Of a stretch of DNA of 64,000 bases, positions 35,857 through 43,676 are shown in pieces (the first letter of the stretch is position 1; every line of letters starts with the position of its first letter). The DNA lies in the IMG/VR virus record IMGVR_UViG_3300035034_001226, positions 1 to 64,000 of that record; one strand, given 5' to 3'. A model generated the notes under the pieces. That model was not told where the DNA came from and made no database searches. It worked only from the letters and a program-made list of their open reading frames with translations. Position numbers and translations under genes: made by a program. This stretch comes from a virus.

Positions 35857-36183
35857 CTAAAGCTTTAAAAAAACCCGTTCTTCACATTCTGCAATATATT
35901 TCTTTAATTCATCCATACATTCAATATCACGATTCTTATACTCTAAAAGTATAGAGTCACATATGATATCGGTAAAATGATGTAGGTTCCTATTTGAATG
36001 GGGGTTAAGATATTCTCGTAAATCAGATATAATTGACACTATTACTTTAGTGTCTAATTTTGTTGATGGGATTTTTAAATACATCTCTGTACAATGGGTG
36101 AATGATTTGAAAAATTCATAGATATTATCTTCATAAGGGCAAACATTCCAATCATCAATTGATTTCGCTATTTGTTCGTTCAT
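35857..36183 (-). CDS. Hypothetical protein
   Basis: 108 residues, helical, not recognised (MNEQIAKSIDDWNVCPYEDNIY...). It overlaps the upstream gene by one base. It is the last gene of the endolysin operon. Function unknown. Confidence 0.55.
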   Translation of the reverse strand: MNEQIAKSIDDWNVCPYEDNIYEFFKSFTHCTEMYLKIPSTKLDTKVIVSIISDLREYLNPHSNRNLHHFTDIICDSILLEYKNRDIECMDELKKYIAECEERVFLKL

Positions 36184-36512
36184 TATACTTCTATCGTACT
36201 ATTTTCAATCCAGCTATGAATCTTCTTATTATTCCAACATGGATATACCTTCTGACCATCTTCAGATAATAAGACAATGTACCTAGCAACTGGATAATTA
36301 TCATCTTGATCACTCTTTTCCCAAAGTACTTCAATTCTATCCCTAGCTTTGAAAGCTACATATGATTTGGAATCATCATCTAATGATTCAAATACTGGAA
36401 ATTTACAATACTTCGTTACTTTATATTCATTTCTAATTCTAGGAACACTTTCACATGCTTCCAATAATTTTTTCTTAGATTCGAAATAGCGTTTGAAACT
36501 TAACCTTTCCAT
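36183..36512 (-). CDS. Hypothetical protein
   Basis: 109 residues (MERLSFKRYFESKKKLLEA...), mixed alpha/beta with a central YVAFKARDRIEVLW stretch. The stop and start codons overlap the neighbours by one base each, so it is translated with the endolysin gene. Function unknown. Confidence 0.55.
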   Translation of the reverse strand: MERLSFKRYFESKKKLLEACESVPRIRNEYKVTKYCKFPVFESLDDDSKSYVAFKARDRIEVLWEKSDQDDNYPVARYIVLLSEDGQKVYPCWNNKKIHSWIENSTIEV

Positions 36513-36916
36513 TAAACATCCTCTAACACTAGTTCAAAATGTGGATAATCCATAAAATTGTGATCTGTAATATCACCATCATTATCCCAATCTATACCAG
36601 TTCTTATTTTATAACCCTTTTCATGGGCTATTCCTTTAATTACACCCATAAGATATGCAAATCTTACTAAATTATCCCAATCAATTGGATATGGTGCTAC
36701 GTCTGCTGCCAATGAAGGCAGAGAATTATGTTCACTATCGGGGTATTGTACCTTACTATTACCATCATTGAAAGCTTTAGTTTGTGCTTTCTTATTACGA
36801 TGTCCACATAAAACTGAAAAATCTATATATTCGATAGCCTCATTCAGTATTTCTTGTATGATAGGATGGCAAGTTTCCAATTGTTTTTGGGAACTTTTCC
36901 CAAATCGATATGACAT
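36512..36916 (-). CDS. Endolysin, L-alanyl-D-glutamate peptidase-like (peptidase M15)
   Basis: 134 residues. SVLCGHRNKKAQTKAFNDG, SEHNSLPSLAADVAPYPIDW and DYPHFEL carry the M15C/VanY-type pattern: SxHxxxxAxDVxP with zinc-binding His and Asp, and PHFE with the third zinc ligand. The length and motifs match T5-type endolysins that cut the L-Ala-D-Glu bond of peptidoglycan. No signal peptide is present, so release would need a holin, not identified here. GAGGAATTAATT precedes the ATG. Confidence 0.85.
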   Translation of the reverse strand: MSYRFGKSSQKQLETCHPIIQEILNEAIEYIDFSVLCGHRNKKAQTKAFNDGNSKVQYPDSEHNSLPSLAADVAPYPIDWDNLVRFAYLMGVIKGIAHEKGYKIRTGIDWDNDGDITDHNFMDYPHFELVLEDV

Positions 36917-36995
36917 AATTAATTCCTCTATGTCATATATTTATTATCATTGAAATCAATTATGTCTTTTTGTATTATAAAATGTTATTTTAGAC

Positions 36996-37025
36996 AAAAA
37001 AAAGCCCCACTAAGTGGGGCTTTTC
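36996..37025 (-). terminator. Rho-independent terminator after gp23
   Basis: GC-rich inverted repeat (AAGCCCC/GGGGCTT plus further pairs, 37001-37023) followed by a run of eight U residues on the minus strand. It lies 28 bp after the capsid gene stop and should end the gp22-gp23 transcript. Confidence 0.9.
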
Positions 37026-37052
37026 TAATTACTTGTGTTACCTAAAACGGGT

Positions 37053-38456
37053 TTAGATGAACTCAAGGTTTGTTACGTTGATACGACCATAGTAGTCTGC
37101 ACTGTTACCCAACGATGTAGTTGGATCAGTCATTGCAATCTTACCATAACGTGTCATCAAAGATGTAACAGGCTGGAAAGTAACTGGGTTAACAATTACA
37201 CCGCTGCTCATCAATGGTACGTAAGGTGTGTAAAAATAACCAGCATCAGTTTCACTGTTACCGCCTTTAAAACCAACTAGGATTTTGTCATCACCGTTTG
37301 GAGATGAAGAACCCGGATTAGCTTGATTCCATAGGTAGCTATACACTTTGATTGTACCGTTTAGAGTACCAACCATTTCAGTGTTGTTTGGACCTTTGAA
37401 CTCACCAGATACTGCTGGTGCGAACACTGCCTTACCTGCTGACTGTAGTACAGAAACGATCATAGGTGAAACTACGATGAAGTTACCTGCGCCACGACGA
37501 GTCTTACGTGCAATTACGTTAGCTACTTCGTTAATACGAACGCCAAGGTTTGCAAAACGGTCACCTACGAATGCTGGTGCATACGATGGTCCACCTGTTG
37601 CAGAAAAGTCATAAGTACGGATAGTACCAGCCAATGCCAATAGGTCGTTGATGATTTCCGCATCAATTTCCTGAACGATTTCAGCACTTAGTGCTTTAGT
37701 CAATTCATTTTCTAGGTCAAAACCATGCTGAGAATTCATATCCTGCATAGCTTCTGTAGTCCAACCTGCTTGTAGTCTACGAGTATTCGCTTCAGTTGCC
37801 TGAGAGATTACTTCCAAACTCATCTTACGACCACCAGAACCTTCAATGAAAGAACCAGAACCACCTAGCATTGAACCACCAACTGCAACTGAATAACCAG
37901 AGAAGTCAGAAGTACCAGAGCCGTAAGTAGTTACGTCACTAGAAGATTCCCATGCTCCACCTTCAGCAGTAGTTGCGTCGATATCAGATGGTGCAGAAGT
38001 GCCATCAGCACCTGCTGCGTCGATACCAGATGCTCCAGCATCCTGTGCAGAACCAGTGTTACCAGCATAGAACTGACGGATAGGCTTTGCGTTACCGAAA
38101 GCTTCATCACCAGATGCAATGTCGAAACCACCAAACTGTGAGCTTGCTGAATTATGTGTTACGTTTTCTTCGTACTTGTAACGAAGGCTGTATACTAGAC
38201 CAACTGGACCAGACATAGGCTGTACACCTACAAGTTCAGTAGCAATAGTACCCGGAATGATACGACGTATCATCGGTAGTACAGTCTTACGGAAGTTAGC
38301 AATATCGTGAGCCTGTGTTGAACCCGCTGCTGCTGTTTCCAATAGGTACTTCTTCTGGTTTTCCAAAAGTGGTCCTACGATTTGTTTCTGGGTTGAATCA
38401 AGACCCTCTAAAAGAGCTTCTTTTTGTACATCCCAATGTTCATTTAAATTTTCCAT
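37053..38456 (-). CDS. 23: Major capsid protein gp23
   Basis: 467 residues (T4 gp23 521). The order matches gp23: an N-terminal region cleaved on maturation, then IANFRKTVLPMIRRIIPGTIATELVGVQPM, GPVGLVYSLRYKYE, KMSLEVISQATEANTRRLQAGWT, and the C-terminal VNPVTFQPVTSLMTRYGKIA. It has several Gly/Ser-rich insertions (residues 140-200). AGGAG precedes the ATG. It is 28 bp downstream of the scaffold gene, as in T4, and ends at a strong terminator. Confidence 0.95.
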   Translation of the reverse strand: MENLNEHWDVQKEALLEGLDSTQKQIVGPLLENQKKYLLETAAAGSTQAHDIANFRKTVLPMIRRIIPGTIATELVGVQPMSGPVGLVYSLRYKYEENVTHNSASSQFGGFDIASGDEAFGNAKPIRQFYAGNTGSAQDAGASGIDAAGADGTSAPSDIDATTAEGGAWESSSDVTTYGSGTSDFSGYSVAVGGSMLGGSGSFIEGSGGRKMSLEVISQATEANTRRLQAGWTTEAMQDMNSQHGFDLENELTKALSAEIVQEIDAEIINDLLALAGTIRTYDFSATGGPSYAPAFVGDRFANLGVRINEVANVIARKTRRGAGNFIVVSPMIVSVLQSAGKAVFAPAVSGEFKGPNNTEMVGTLNGTIKVYSYLWNQANPGSSSPNGDDKILVGFKGGNSETDAGYFYTPYVPLMSSGVIVNPVTFQPVTSLMTRYGKIAMTDPTTSLGNSADYYGRINVTNLEFI

Positions 38457-38484
38457 TATGTTTTCTCCTAACCTATGGGTAATT

Positions 38485-39477
38485 TTAAGACGATGTTAGA
38501 CGCTTAAATCTTGCGATTTCTTCCTTGATATAATCAGGAACCGTGTCAACATCTTCATTTACAGATTCTTCAATCTGCTCATTTTCGTCACTGTTGCCCT
38601 CAAGAACAACGGTGTCATCGTGTGCAGTTACTTTATCGTCAGATTTGGTGTCTGCATCATCACCCTCGGCTAGTACTGATGAATTATCTTCATCCTTTTC
38701 CTTCTCCGACTCCACTACAGCTTCTGTTTCAGAGCTTTCGTGTAGAACTTTTACAATGTAATACTCATATGCTTCTTCAAGCTTATCAGTAGGGCTATTC
38801 TTTAGAACAGCTTCCATTACTTCTCGTGAACGACCATGTAGTGTAGATAGAACTTCATCCAACTTACGTTCACGTCTTACTTTTTCTAATTCTTTTGAAC
38901 TTTCTTCTAACTTAGCTGTTAGCTCAGAAAGCTTTTCTTCTTTGTCTTGCATTTCCACTTCAACTGCATTTTCATTAACAAACTTCTTGTTATATATAGA
39001 TTCAAATGCTTCATAGATTTCAGAACCAAACTGTAGACGCTTAACGGTATCAATGTCTTCTTTCAATTCATTAATTTCTTCAGCAATACGCATATCAAGG
39101 AAACCATCTACTGCTTCTACTAGTTCTTCAATATCACCTTTCAATGTTTCTTGATATTCTTCTTTAGCCTCTGCAAGCTTTTCTGCATATTCAACTTCTA
39201 AGTCACGAAAGTTTTCGATATCATCTTTAAGTGAATCAAGTTCACCCTTAAGACCTTCTTCCAATTTAGTATCTAGTGCTTCAATCAAGGCTTCTTTATC
39301 TGCCTGATATTGTTCCTGTAGTTCTACACGAACATTAGCTTCTGCTTCGGCTTTCATTTCAACAAGTTTAGCTTTTGAGCTTTCTTCAATATGTTGTTTA
39401 AATGCTTCTACAAGCTGATCCTTAGTTTCTGGTGTTAATATTTCATTCTCCACCAACTGTTGAAATAACTCTTCCAT
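38485..39477 (-). CDS. 22: Prohead scaffold/core protein (gp22-like)
   Basis: 330 residues from the ATG at 39475-39477 (MEELFQQLVENEIL), preceded by GGGAG; a longer frame begins without a good ribosome-binding site. Almost the entire protein is charged helix and coiled coil rich in Glu, Lys and Leu (e.g. LAEAKEEYQETLKGDIEEL), with an acidic C-terminus. Position just upstream of gp23 is that of gp22, the main scaffold, which is degraded by gp21 during maturation. The gp21 protease itself is not in this interval. Confidence 0.8.
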   Translation of the reverse strand: MEELFQQLVENEILTPETKDQLVEAFKQHIEESSKAKLVEMKAEAEANVRVELQEQYQADKEALIEALDTKLEEGLKGELDSLKDDIENFRDLEVEYAEKLAEAKEEYQETLKGDIEELVEAVDGFLDMRIAEEINELKEDIDTVKRLQFGSEIYEAFESIYNKKFVNENAVEVEMQDKEEKLSELTAKLEESSKELEKVRRERKLDEVLSTLHGRSREVMEAVLKNSPTDKLEEAYEYYIVKVLHESSETEAVVESEKEKDEDNSSVLAEGDDADTKSDDKVTAHDDTVVLEGNSDENEQIEESVNEDVDTVPDYIKEEIARFKRLTSS

Positions 39478-39550
39478 AATAAACTCCCGTTTGTTTTTAA
39501 GTTTAGTCTTTTTATAATCTATTTTTGACGCTTGCAAAAACGTACTTAAT

Positions 39551-39558
39551 TATTTATA
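39551..39558 (-). promoter_or_regulatory. T4-type late promoter box for gp22-gp23
   Basis: Exact TATAAATA, 73 bp upstream of the gp22 ATG. It would drive the highly expressed head genes. Confidence 0.6.
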
Positions 39559-39559
39559 G

Positions 39560-39677
39560 TGGTTGTATTTTATCTATATAAATATAGATTGGGAATTTAT
39601 AAGTTGTTGATTTAAAAGAATAAAAAAATTAAATTAATTTCTAAAAATTTTAATTTTTTGTTCACTTAATTAATTAT
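39560..39677. other. Very AT-rich divergent intergenic region
   Basis: Between gp22 (leftward) and the gene at 39733 (rightward) lies about 118 bp, roughly 90% A+T, with overlapping A/T palindromes and a further plus-strand TATAAATA at 39577-39584. It may be a regulatory or origin-like DNA-unwinding segment. No iterons are evident. Confidence 0.35.
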
Positions 39678-39707
39678 TTGACATATATGCATTATATATA
39701 TTATAAT
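39678..39707 (+). promoter_or_regulatory. Consensus host-type promoter
   Basis: TTGACA (39678-39683), 18-bp spacer, TATAAT (39702-39707), both perfect. The predicted start near 39714 gives a short leader with TTGGAGAG before the ATG at 39733. Confidence 0.8.
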
Positions 39708-39732
39708 GAATTATATAAATATTGGAGAGTTT

Positions 39733-39972
39733 ATGGATAATATTAAAGAAAATTCGGAAGTTGTTGATTCAATTAAAGATAAGTATTTTGTTCAGAGGTC
39801 ACCTGAAGTGGAATATAAAGAACCACTTAAACAAAACCTACAAGCTGATGTATCGAAGATTGATGCTACAATAAAAAGAATCTCAGAAAAGCAAGCTGCA
39901 AGACAAGAATTGTTTCGGTTAAAGGATGCTGCACAGCGTCTAATTAGAATTATAGACATACAGCTTGATTGA
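39733..39972 (+). CDS. Hypothetical small helical protein
   Basis: 79 residues from the ATG at 39733 (MDNIKENSEVVDSI), chosen because GGAGAG is correctly spaced; an ATG at 39706 overlaps the -10 box and cannot be used. C-terminal half is basic helix (IKRISEKQAARQELFRLKDAAQRL). It is transcribed from a perfect host promoter and converges on tRNA-Met two bases downstream. Function unknown; the strong early promoter suggests a role soon after infection. Confidence 0.65.
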   Translation: MDNIKENSEVVDSIKDKYFVQRSPEVEYKEPLKQNLQADVSKIDATIKRISEKQAARQELFRLKDAAQRLIRIIDIQLD

Positions 39973-39974
39973 AT

Positions 39975-40050
39975 TGGTAGTGGAGGTCGGACTTGAACCG
40001 ACGACTTCTTCCTTATGAGGGAAGTGCTTTTCCAACTAAGCTACTCCACC
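39975..40050 (-). tRNA. tRNA-Met (anticodon CAT), elongator type
   Basis: 76 nt with CCA encoded. Acceptor GGTGGAG/CTCCACT, D arm AGCTTAGTTGGAAAAGC, anticodon stem CTTCC/GGAAG around loop CTCATAA, T arm GTCGG-TTCAAGT-CCGAC. The body resembles elongator tRNA-Met; a tRNA-Ile2 (lysidine) identity cannot be excluded. It overlaps the 3' end of the 40041-40310 gene by 10 bp. Confidence 0.9.
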
Positions 40051-40310
40051 AATGAATCTTTATTATACCGACCTTTATATTCATAGTCAATATAATCTTT
40101 TTTTGGTTTCCAGAATTTTATCCTATTTTCATTCCTAAATTTACCATCATCATAACTAAAATCTAGATTATCTAACTGTATATCAATTTCTATATTCTCA
40201 CTAAATGACTCATATCTATTTAGAGTATAGGTTATTTCTACAGCATAATCAATATCATCAGAATATACGGTAAGTGGAAAAAACAATATAGTTAAAAATA
40301 AATACTTCAT
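40041..40310 (-). CDS. Small secreted or periplasmic protein
   Basis: 89 residues. MKYLFLTILFFPLTVYSDD is a signal peptide with likely cleavage after the VYS sequence. The mature part is short, acidic and beta-like (DIDYAVEITYTLNRY). AAGGA precedes the ATG. Its last 10 bp lie inside tRNA-Met. Function unknown. Confidence 0.55.
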   Translation of the reverse strand: MKYLFLTILFFPLTVYSDDIDYAVEITYTLNRYESFSENIEIDIQLDNLDFSYDDGKFRNENRIKFWKPKKDYIDYEYKGRYNKDSLVE

Positions 40311-40318
40311 TAGTATAT

Positions 40319-40948
40319 TTATTCCTTCAGCTTATATTGGTGTCTTCTTTTGCTATGTTTTTTCCAACTTTTTGCATGATCATATGATGCATTAGGTATG
40401 TCATCATATGCAGAGGGTACATTACCCTTTCTGCGTCTACCCCTTACCGTTTGAATACCATAATCAGCACAGTCTCCAACATTACGTCTAGCTTCTGGGA
40501 ATGTGGACATTCTACGATAACAACCACCAATTATATAATCGGAATTTGCACTATATGGATTGGCCTCCCGCACTTCCCAATCTGCTGTGTTATATCCACC
40601 CTTTATTTTGTTTACATTTTTTTTCCTGCAACGTACATCAGGATTACTTTCAACGTATTCATCATACGTTTCATATTCATAGTATGGTCTATTACCACCA
40701 TATAATGAATAGCCATATCGACTTCTTTTAGGTAATCTAGCAGTGCAGTCAATCTCATCATCCCAATGGTCAAGAACGATATAGCGAGGAAGTTCTTCAA
40801 ACCATGTGCCTCTATAGCGATCATTGAGTTTTTTGACAGCATTAATGATTTCCTCAAGTTTTTTAGACCTGAGAATATATTGCTTATCAACACAGTCCCA
40901 AATCTTATAGTTAAGTTTTGGGGGTTCAGTTTTGTAAGTCTTTTTCAT
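40319..40948 (-). CDS. Hypothetical Arg/Tyr-rich protein
   Basis: 209 residues. The N-terminal half looks folded (LNYKIWDCVDKQYILRSKK, GTWFEELPRYIVLDHWD). The C-terminal half is rich in Arg, Tyr and Ser and ends in SYDHAKSWKKHSKRRHQYK, a basic tail pattern seen in small T4-like phage proteins. AAGGAG lies before the ATG. A 10-bp inverted repeat spans the ribosome-binding site and start codon. Function unknown. Confidence 0.6.
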   Translation of the reverse strand: MKKTYKTEPPKLNYKIWDCVDKQYILRSKKLEEIINAVKKLNDRYRGTWFEELPRYIVLDHWDDEIDCTARLPKRSRYGYSLYGGNRPYYEYETYDEYVESNPDVRCRKKNVNKIKGGYNTADWEVREANPYSANSDYIIGGCYRRMSTFPEARRNVGDCADYGIQTVRGRRRKGNVPSAYDDIPNASYDHAKSWKKHSKRRHQYKLKE

Positions 40949-40989
40949 GTATAGTTTCTCCTTAAGTTACTTAATGCATACTATACATG
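40946..40989 (-). promoter_or_regulatory. Inverted repeat enclosing the ribosome-binding site
   Basis: CATGTATAGT (upstream arm, 40980-40989) and ACTATACATG (40946-40955) are perfect 10-bp partners. The second arm contains the ATG of the 40319-40948 gene, and the loop contains AAGGAG. In RNA the start codon would be paired, so translation could be controlled by this hairpin; alternatively it is a protein-binding dyad. Confidence 0.5.
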
Positions 40990-41010
40990 TTTGCCTCCAT
41001 TTTAATAATT

Positions 41011-41643
41011 TCAAATTTCATTATTGAATCCATATTTCTCTATTAGTCTATTTATATCTCCATACCTTGGTGATCTTTTAACAAGTTTAATAACTTGAAA
41101 ATCACTAAAGAATTGAATCTTTGCAGATGTTTTTTGGTTCACTATCTCTTCAAGTTCTTCAAAGTGTGTACCAGTAAACTCTGATAATTTATTATAATCT
41201 ATATTGTCGATATTTACAACAACTTTATTCACATTTTCTAAAAAAGAATACCATTCTAAAATATAATCAATACATGCTTCAACTTCACTGTAATTGTTTA
41301 TATATTCATTAATTATATCTTGATATGGTTTATATTCCTTATATGTAACTCTGAAAAACCCTAATTCTAAAAATGACCTTATAACTTTAAGTGGGTTACG
41401 CACTACGTGAATAATTTTTATATGTGGATAGATGGTTTGAATATCATTTATAAATGGAGCAACTAACCAACTGCTATCAGCTACGGTAGGTGACTCTTCA
41501 ATACCAGTGAGGTATTCTTCCAGAGTATGGTTCTTAACTCCGAATATACCTTCATGGTAGCATTCTATCCCATTATTAGATAATAAATGTGACATAAACC
41601 CGGTACCACTTCTAGCAGTACCAGTTACTATGTAATCAATCAT
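41011..41643 (-). CDS. Sulfotransferase-family protein
   Basis: 210 residues. N-terminal IVTGTARSGTGFMSHLL is the 5'-phosphosulfate-binding loop of PAPS sulfotransferases. IIHVVRNPLKVIRSFLE corresponds to the 3'-phosphate-binding RxPxxxxxS motif. It overlaps the next sulfotransferase-like gene by 4 bp, so the two are translated together. It may transfer sulfate to a carbohydrate or other acceptor; the acceptor is unknown. Confidence 0.7.
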   Translation of the reverse strand: MIDYIVTGTARSGTGFMSHLLSNNGIECYHEGIFGVKNHTLEEYLTGIEESPTVADSSWLVAPFINDIQTIYPHIKIIHVVRNPLKVIRSFLELGFFRVTYKEYKPYQDIINEYINNYSEVEACIDYILEWYSFLENVNKVVVNIDNIDYNKLSEFTGTHFEELEEIVNQKTSAKIQFFSDFQVIKLVKRSPRYGDINRLIEKYGFNNEI

Positions 41644-42233
41644 TCTTTAATATAGTTAAACTTTTCAAAATCTTCACCAGCCCAAATGTTTGCCAATTCA
41701 ATTATTTCATCACTTTTAAGATCATCCCAAGTTGCATGTTCTCGCTTTAATTCATGAGGAATTATAACATCATCATTCACGAATGGCAATGCTTTAAATT
41801 CCGCATCTATATTCTCTAAATGTAATGGTAATACATTGTCTGGCAATCTACGATACCATCTATGTTGTGGCATCATGAGTGTGGGTGTTCTTACTTCTGG
41901 CATTGTTTCAATATGGTCTTTATGCTTCGCAGCAAATTTGCAAAATGTTAAGAAGTCATCCTTCCTAATTACAGATAGCCATGTATCACGATATGCATGG
42001 GGATCAGGTTTAGCAAACAATAATGAATTCCATAATGCTACTAATCGTTCATAAGGATTTCTTACAGTAGAAAATACAGTATAGCCATCGATGTTTGGTG
42101 GCATTTCTGTTCTATGGAAAGCACCTTCAAGTCGCTTACCGTCATATTCTTCAACTAATAATTTGAAAAATGTATGTGATCCAGTTTTTGGGGTTGATAT
42201 GAAAACGAATTTATGTTCTCTAGATAGTATCAT
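41640..42233 (-). CDS. Sulfotransferase-family protein (Sulfotransfer_2-like)
   Basis: 197 residues. KFVFISTPKTGSHTFFKLL is the 5'-phosphosulfate loop (TPKTGSxxF), and VFSTVRNPYERLVALWNSL is the 3'-phosphate motif. HRWYRRLPDNVLPLHLENI resembles the later part of the carbohydrate sulfotransferase family. GAGGAA precedes the ATG. It forms a pair with the gene at 41011; a third member lies at 56008. Confidence 0.75.
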   Translation of the reverse strand: MILSREHKFVFISTPKTGSHTFFKLLVEEYDGKRLEGAFHRTEMPPNIDGYTVFSTVRNPYERLVALWNSLLFAKPDPHAYRDTWLSVIRKDDFLTFCKFAAKHKDHIETMPEVRTPTLMMPQHRWYRRLPDNVLPLHLENIDAEFKALPFVNDDVIIPHELKREHATWDDLKSDEIIELANIWAGEDFEKFNYIKE

Positions 42234-42263
42234 GTTCGGTATAATTCCTCTACAATTTAATAA

Positions 42264-42281
42264 TGGGGGTTTTACCCCCCA
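42264..42281 (-). terminator. Probable terminator after the 42287-42760 gene
   Basis: GGGGGT/ACCCCC hairpin (42265-42279, four-base loop) directly after the TAA stop, followed on the minus strand by a weak, interrupted A/T stretch. It separates this gene from the sulfotransferases. Confidence 0.6.
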
Positions 42282-42286
42282 CTAAT

Positions 42287-42760
42287 TTATGCTGCATACT
42301 TTATATCTTCAGGTTCAATGGATGCAATGGATTCCAATGCAGACACCAACATCTCCGGTGTAACAGTACCATCGAATGGTTCTAGAAATGTATCTACAAT
42401 TTCTACATACATTTTCTCTATACCATGTGTTGGTTCGTTTCCATTGTTCATTCGTATTACTGACTCTGCTCGATAATTCAAAGTCTTTGATTCATCTAAC
42501 ATAATTAGAAATCCAAGTTTACCCACTTTCCATTTAGATATGGTGTAACACTTTTGTATATCATTTCCAATGAGGATATTATATACCAAATGGTGCAAAC
42601 CAGTGAGTGGACTTACTGGTGTGGTATCCCTAGGATTTTTACTCTTTTGCTTTTTGGCTTTTCCAGAATTAATATAGTCTGACCATGCCTGTCTAAATGC
42701 CAAATAATGTTCTTTAGACGTAAATACTTCTTTCTTTAAATTTTCAAATTTAGTAACCAT
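42287..42760 (-). CDS. Hypothetical protein
   Basis: 157 residues, not recognised. TSKEHYLAFRQAWSDYINSGKA and LTGLHHLVYNILIGND look like conserved helices; KWKVGKLGFLIMLDESKTL is beta-like. TAGGAG precedes the ATG. It is transcribed through a leader containing a short reading frame and a hairpin (42785-42871), so expression may be attenuated. Function unknown. Confidence 0.6.
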   Translation of the reverse strand: MVTKFENLKKEVFTSKEHYLAFRQAWSDYINSGKAKKQKSKNPRDTTPVSPLTGLHHLVYNILIGNDIQKCYTISKWKVGKLGFLIMLDESKTLNYRAESVIRMNNGNEPTHGIEKMYVEIVDTFLEPFDGTVTPEMLVSALESIASIEPEDIKYAA

Positions 42761-42784
42761 GTTAGTTTCTCCTATGATATGGTT

Positions 42785-42871
42785 TTATGTTTCGTTATAA
42801 TACTCAAAATATAAAACCGTTATAGGAGGTCCACGGATTTTTCTTAAACTCTAATCGCCTGAAATTTTCAT
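42785..42871 (-). CDS. Leader reading frame with early in-frame TAG
   Basis: Behind a good promoter and AAAGGA ribosome-binding sequence, ATG (42869-42871) opens MKISGD followed by TAG at 42851-42853; the same frame then continues 21 codons to TAA at 42785. Either a six-residue leader peptide or a 28-residue gene with a nonsense codon. An 8-bp stem (42781-42788 with 42811-42818) covers its 3' end, just before the next ribosome-binding site. Confidence 0.35.
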
Positions 42872-42912
42872 AATATTTTCCTTTATAAAACTATTTATGT
42901 TAATAGTAACAT

Positions 42913-42941
42913 ATTATACACCATACAATTAATATTGTCCA
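42913..42941 (-). promoter_or_regulatory. Host-type promoter
   Basis: TGGACA (42936-42941), 17-bp spacer, TATAAT (42913-42918). Predicted start about 42906, 35 nt before the leader ATG. Confidence 0.75.
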
Positions 42942-42951
42942 GTATATTTTG

Positions 42952-43023
42952 TGTTCTTACCGAGAATTGAACTCGAAACTAGACCATACCAAAGTCTCAT
43001 TTTACCACTTAAACTATAAGAGC
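42952..43023 (-). tRNA. tRNA-Thr (anticodon GGT), somewhat degenerate
   Basis: 72 nt. Acceptor GCTCTTA/TAAGAAC has one mismatch; weak D stem GTTT/AAAT; anticodon stem AGACT/GGTCT around TTGGTAT; T arm TCGAG-TTCAATT-CTCGG. CCA is not encoded, so the phage or host CCA-adding enzyme would be required. Its 5' end overlaps the stop of the 43009-43245 gene by 15 bp. Confidence 0.7.
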
Positions 43024-43245
43024 AGATGCCTGTTCTAGCAACTCTATAACTTCCATTAACCCGACTTCCTTAATTTCTGCAACTAATGATTCGGATTCCT
43101 TTTCCAATTCATGATCATGGGGATTCTTAATATATCGTTTATTTATAGAGTCCAATCTATCTAAAATACTTGGAAGTTTCTCAGATAATTCTGGATGTTC
43201 CCTAAGAACGGTATTCAATCTATCGGTTATTTCTTCACTATTCAT
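43009..43245 (-). CDS. Hypothetical small protein
   Basis: 78 residues from the ATG at 43243-43245 (MNSEEITDRLNTVLREHPEL), with TGGAG before it and a GATAAATA late-like box at 43264-43271. Mostly helical. Its end overlaps tRNA-Thr. The longer upstream frame overlaps the divergent HNH gene and is unlikely. Function unknown. Confidence 0.6.
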   Translation of the reverse strand: MNSEEITDRLNTVLREHPELSEKLPSILDRLDSINKRYIKNPHDHELEKESESLVAEIKEVGLMEVIELLEQASALIV

Positions 43246-43263
43246 ATAATCTCCAGTAATTCT

Positions 43264-43305
43264 ATTTATCAGTGATGTTTCAGTATGAAATATGCATAAT
43301 AAATA
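43264..43305. promoter_or_regulatory. Divergent late-like boxes
   Basis: Minus-strand GATAAATA at 43264-43271 faces the gene starting at 43245. Plus-strand AATAAATA at 43298-43305 faces the HNH-like gene; five bases later comes its ATG at 43311, so that mRNA may be leaderless. Confidence 0.4.
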
Positions 43306-43310
43306 ATGGT

Positions 43311-43676
43311 ATGAAAACAAATACCCATAAATCTGACTCATTAAATACGTATGATATAACCCAAATGGAAGTAAATGTAATATGGCGAAGACTGCGAGAA
43401 TCAGCTAAGAAGCGTGGTATTCCGTTTGATCTTACACCAATGGATATAACCGATATTGGGTTTCCATTATGTTGTCCAGTTTTAAATGAACCCATATATT
43501 TCAATAAAGGAAAGCCTAGATGGAATTCAATATCATATGATAGAATTGACTCCAATCTAGGCTATACTCGTGATAATCTAGTTGTTGTTTCATTTAAGGT
43601 GAATAGAATTAAATCTGATTACACCCTAGACGAAATACAAAAAGTTCTAGACTACTATAAAAGCACAGAGTTCTAG
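43311..43676 (+). CDS. Small HNH-like endonuclease or DNA-binding protein
   Basis: 121 residues from the ATG at 43311 (MKTNTHKSDSLNTYD). MEVNVIWRRLRESAKKRGIPFDLT precedes FPLCCPVLNEPIYF and SISYDRIDSNLGYTRDNLVVVSFKVNRIKSD, which matches small phage proteins of the HNH / endonuclease VII-like type with a CCP motif and the SxDRIDsxxGYtxdNvvvv signature. The usual catalytic His is hard to place. It lies convergent with the RNA ligase gene, one base after its end. Confidence 0.55.
   Translation: MKTNTHKSDSLNTYDITQMEVNVIWRRLRESAKKRGIPFDLTPMDITDIGFPLCCPVLNEPIYFNKGKPRWNSISYDRIDSNLGYTRDNLVVVSFKVNRIKSDYTLDEIQKVLDYYKSTEF

Noticed and set aside
39706-39732. ATG at 39706 as the start of the plus-strand gene
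   Set aside because: It overlaps the -10 box of the only promoter; the ATG at 39733 has GGAGAG.
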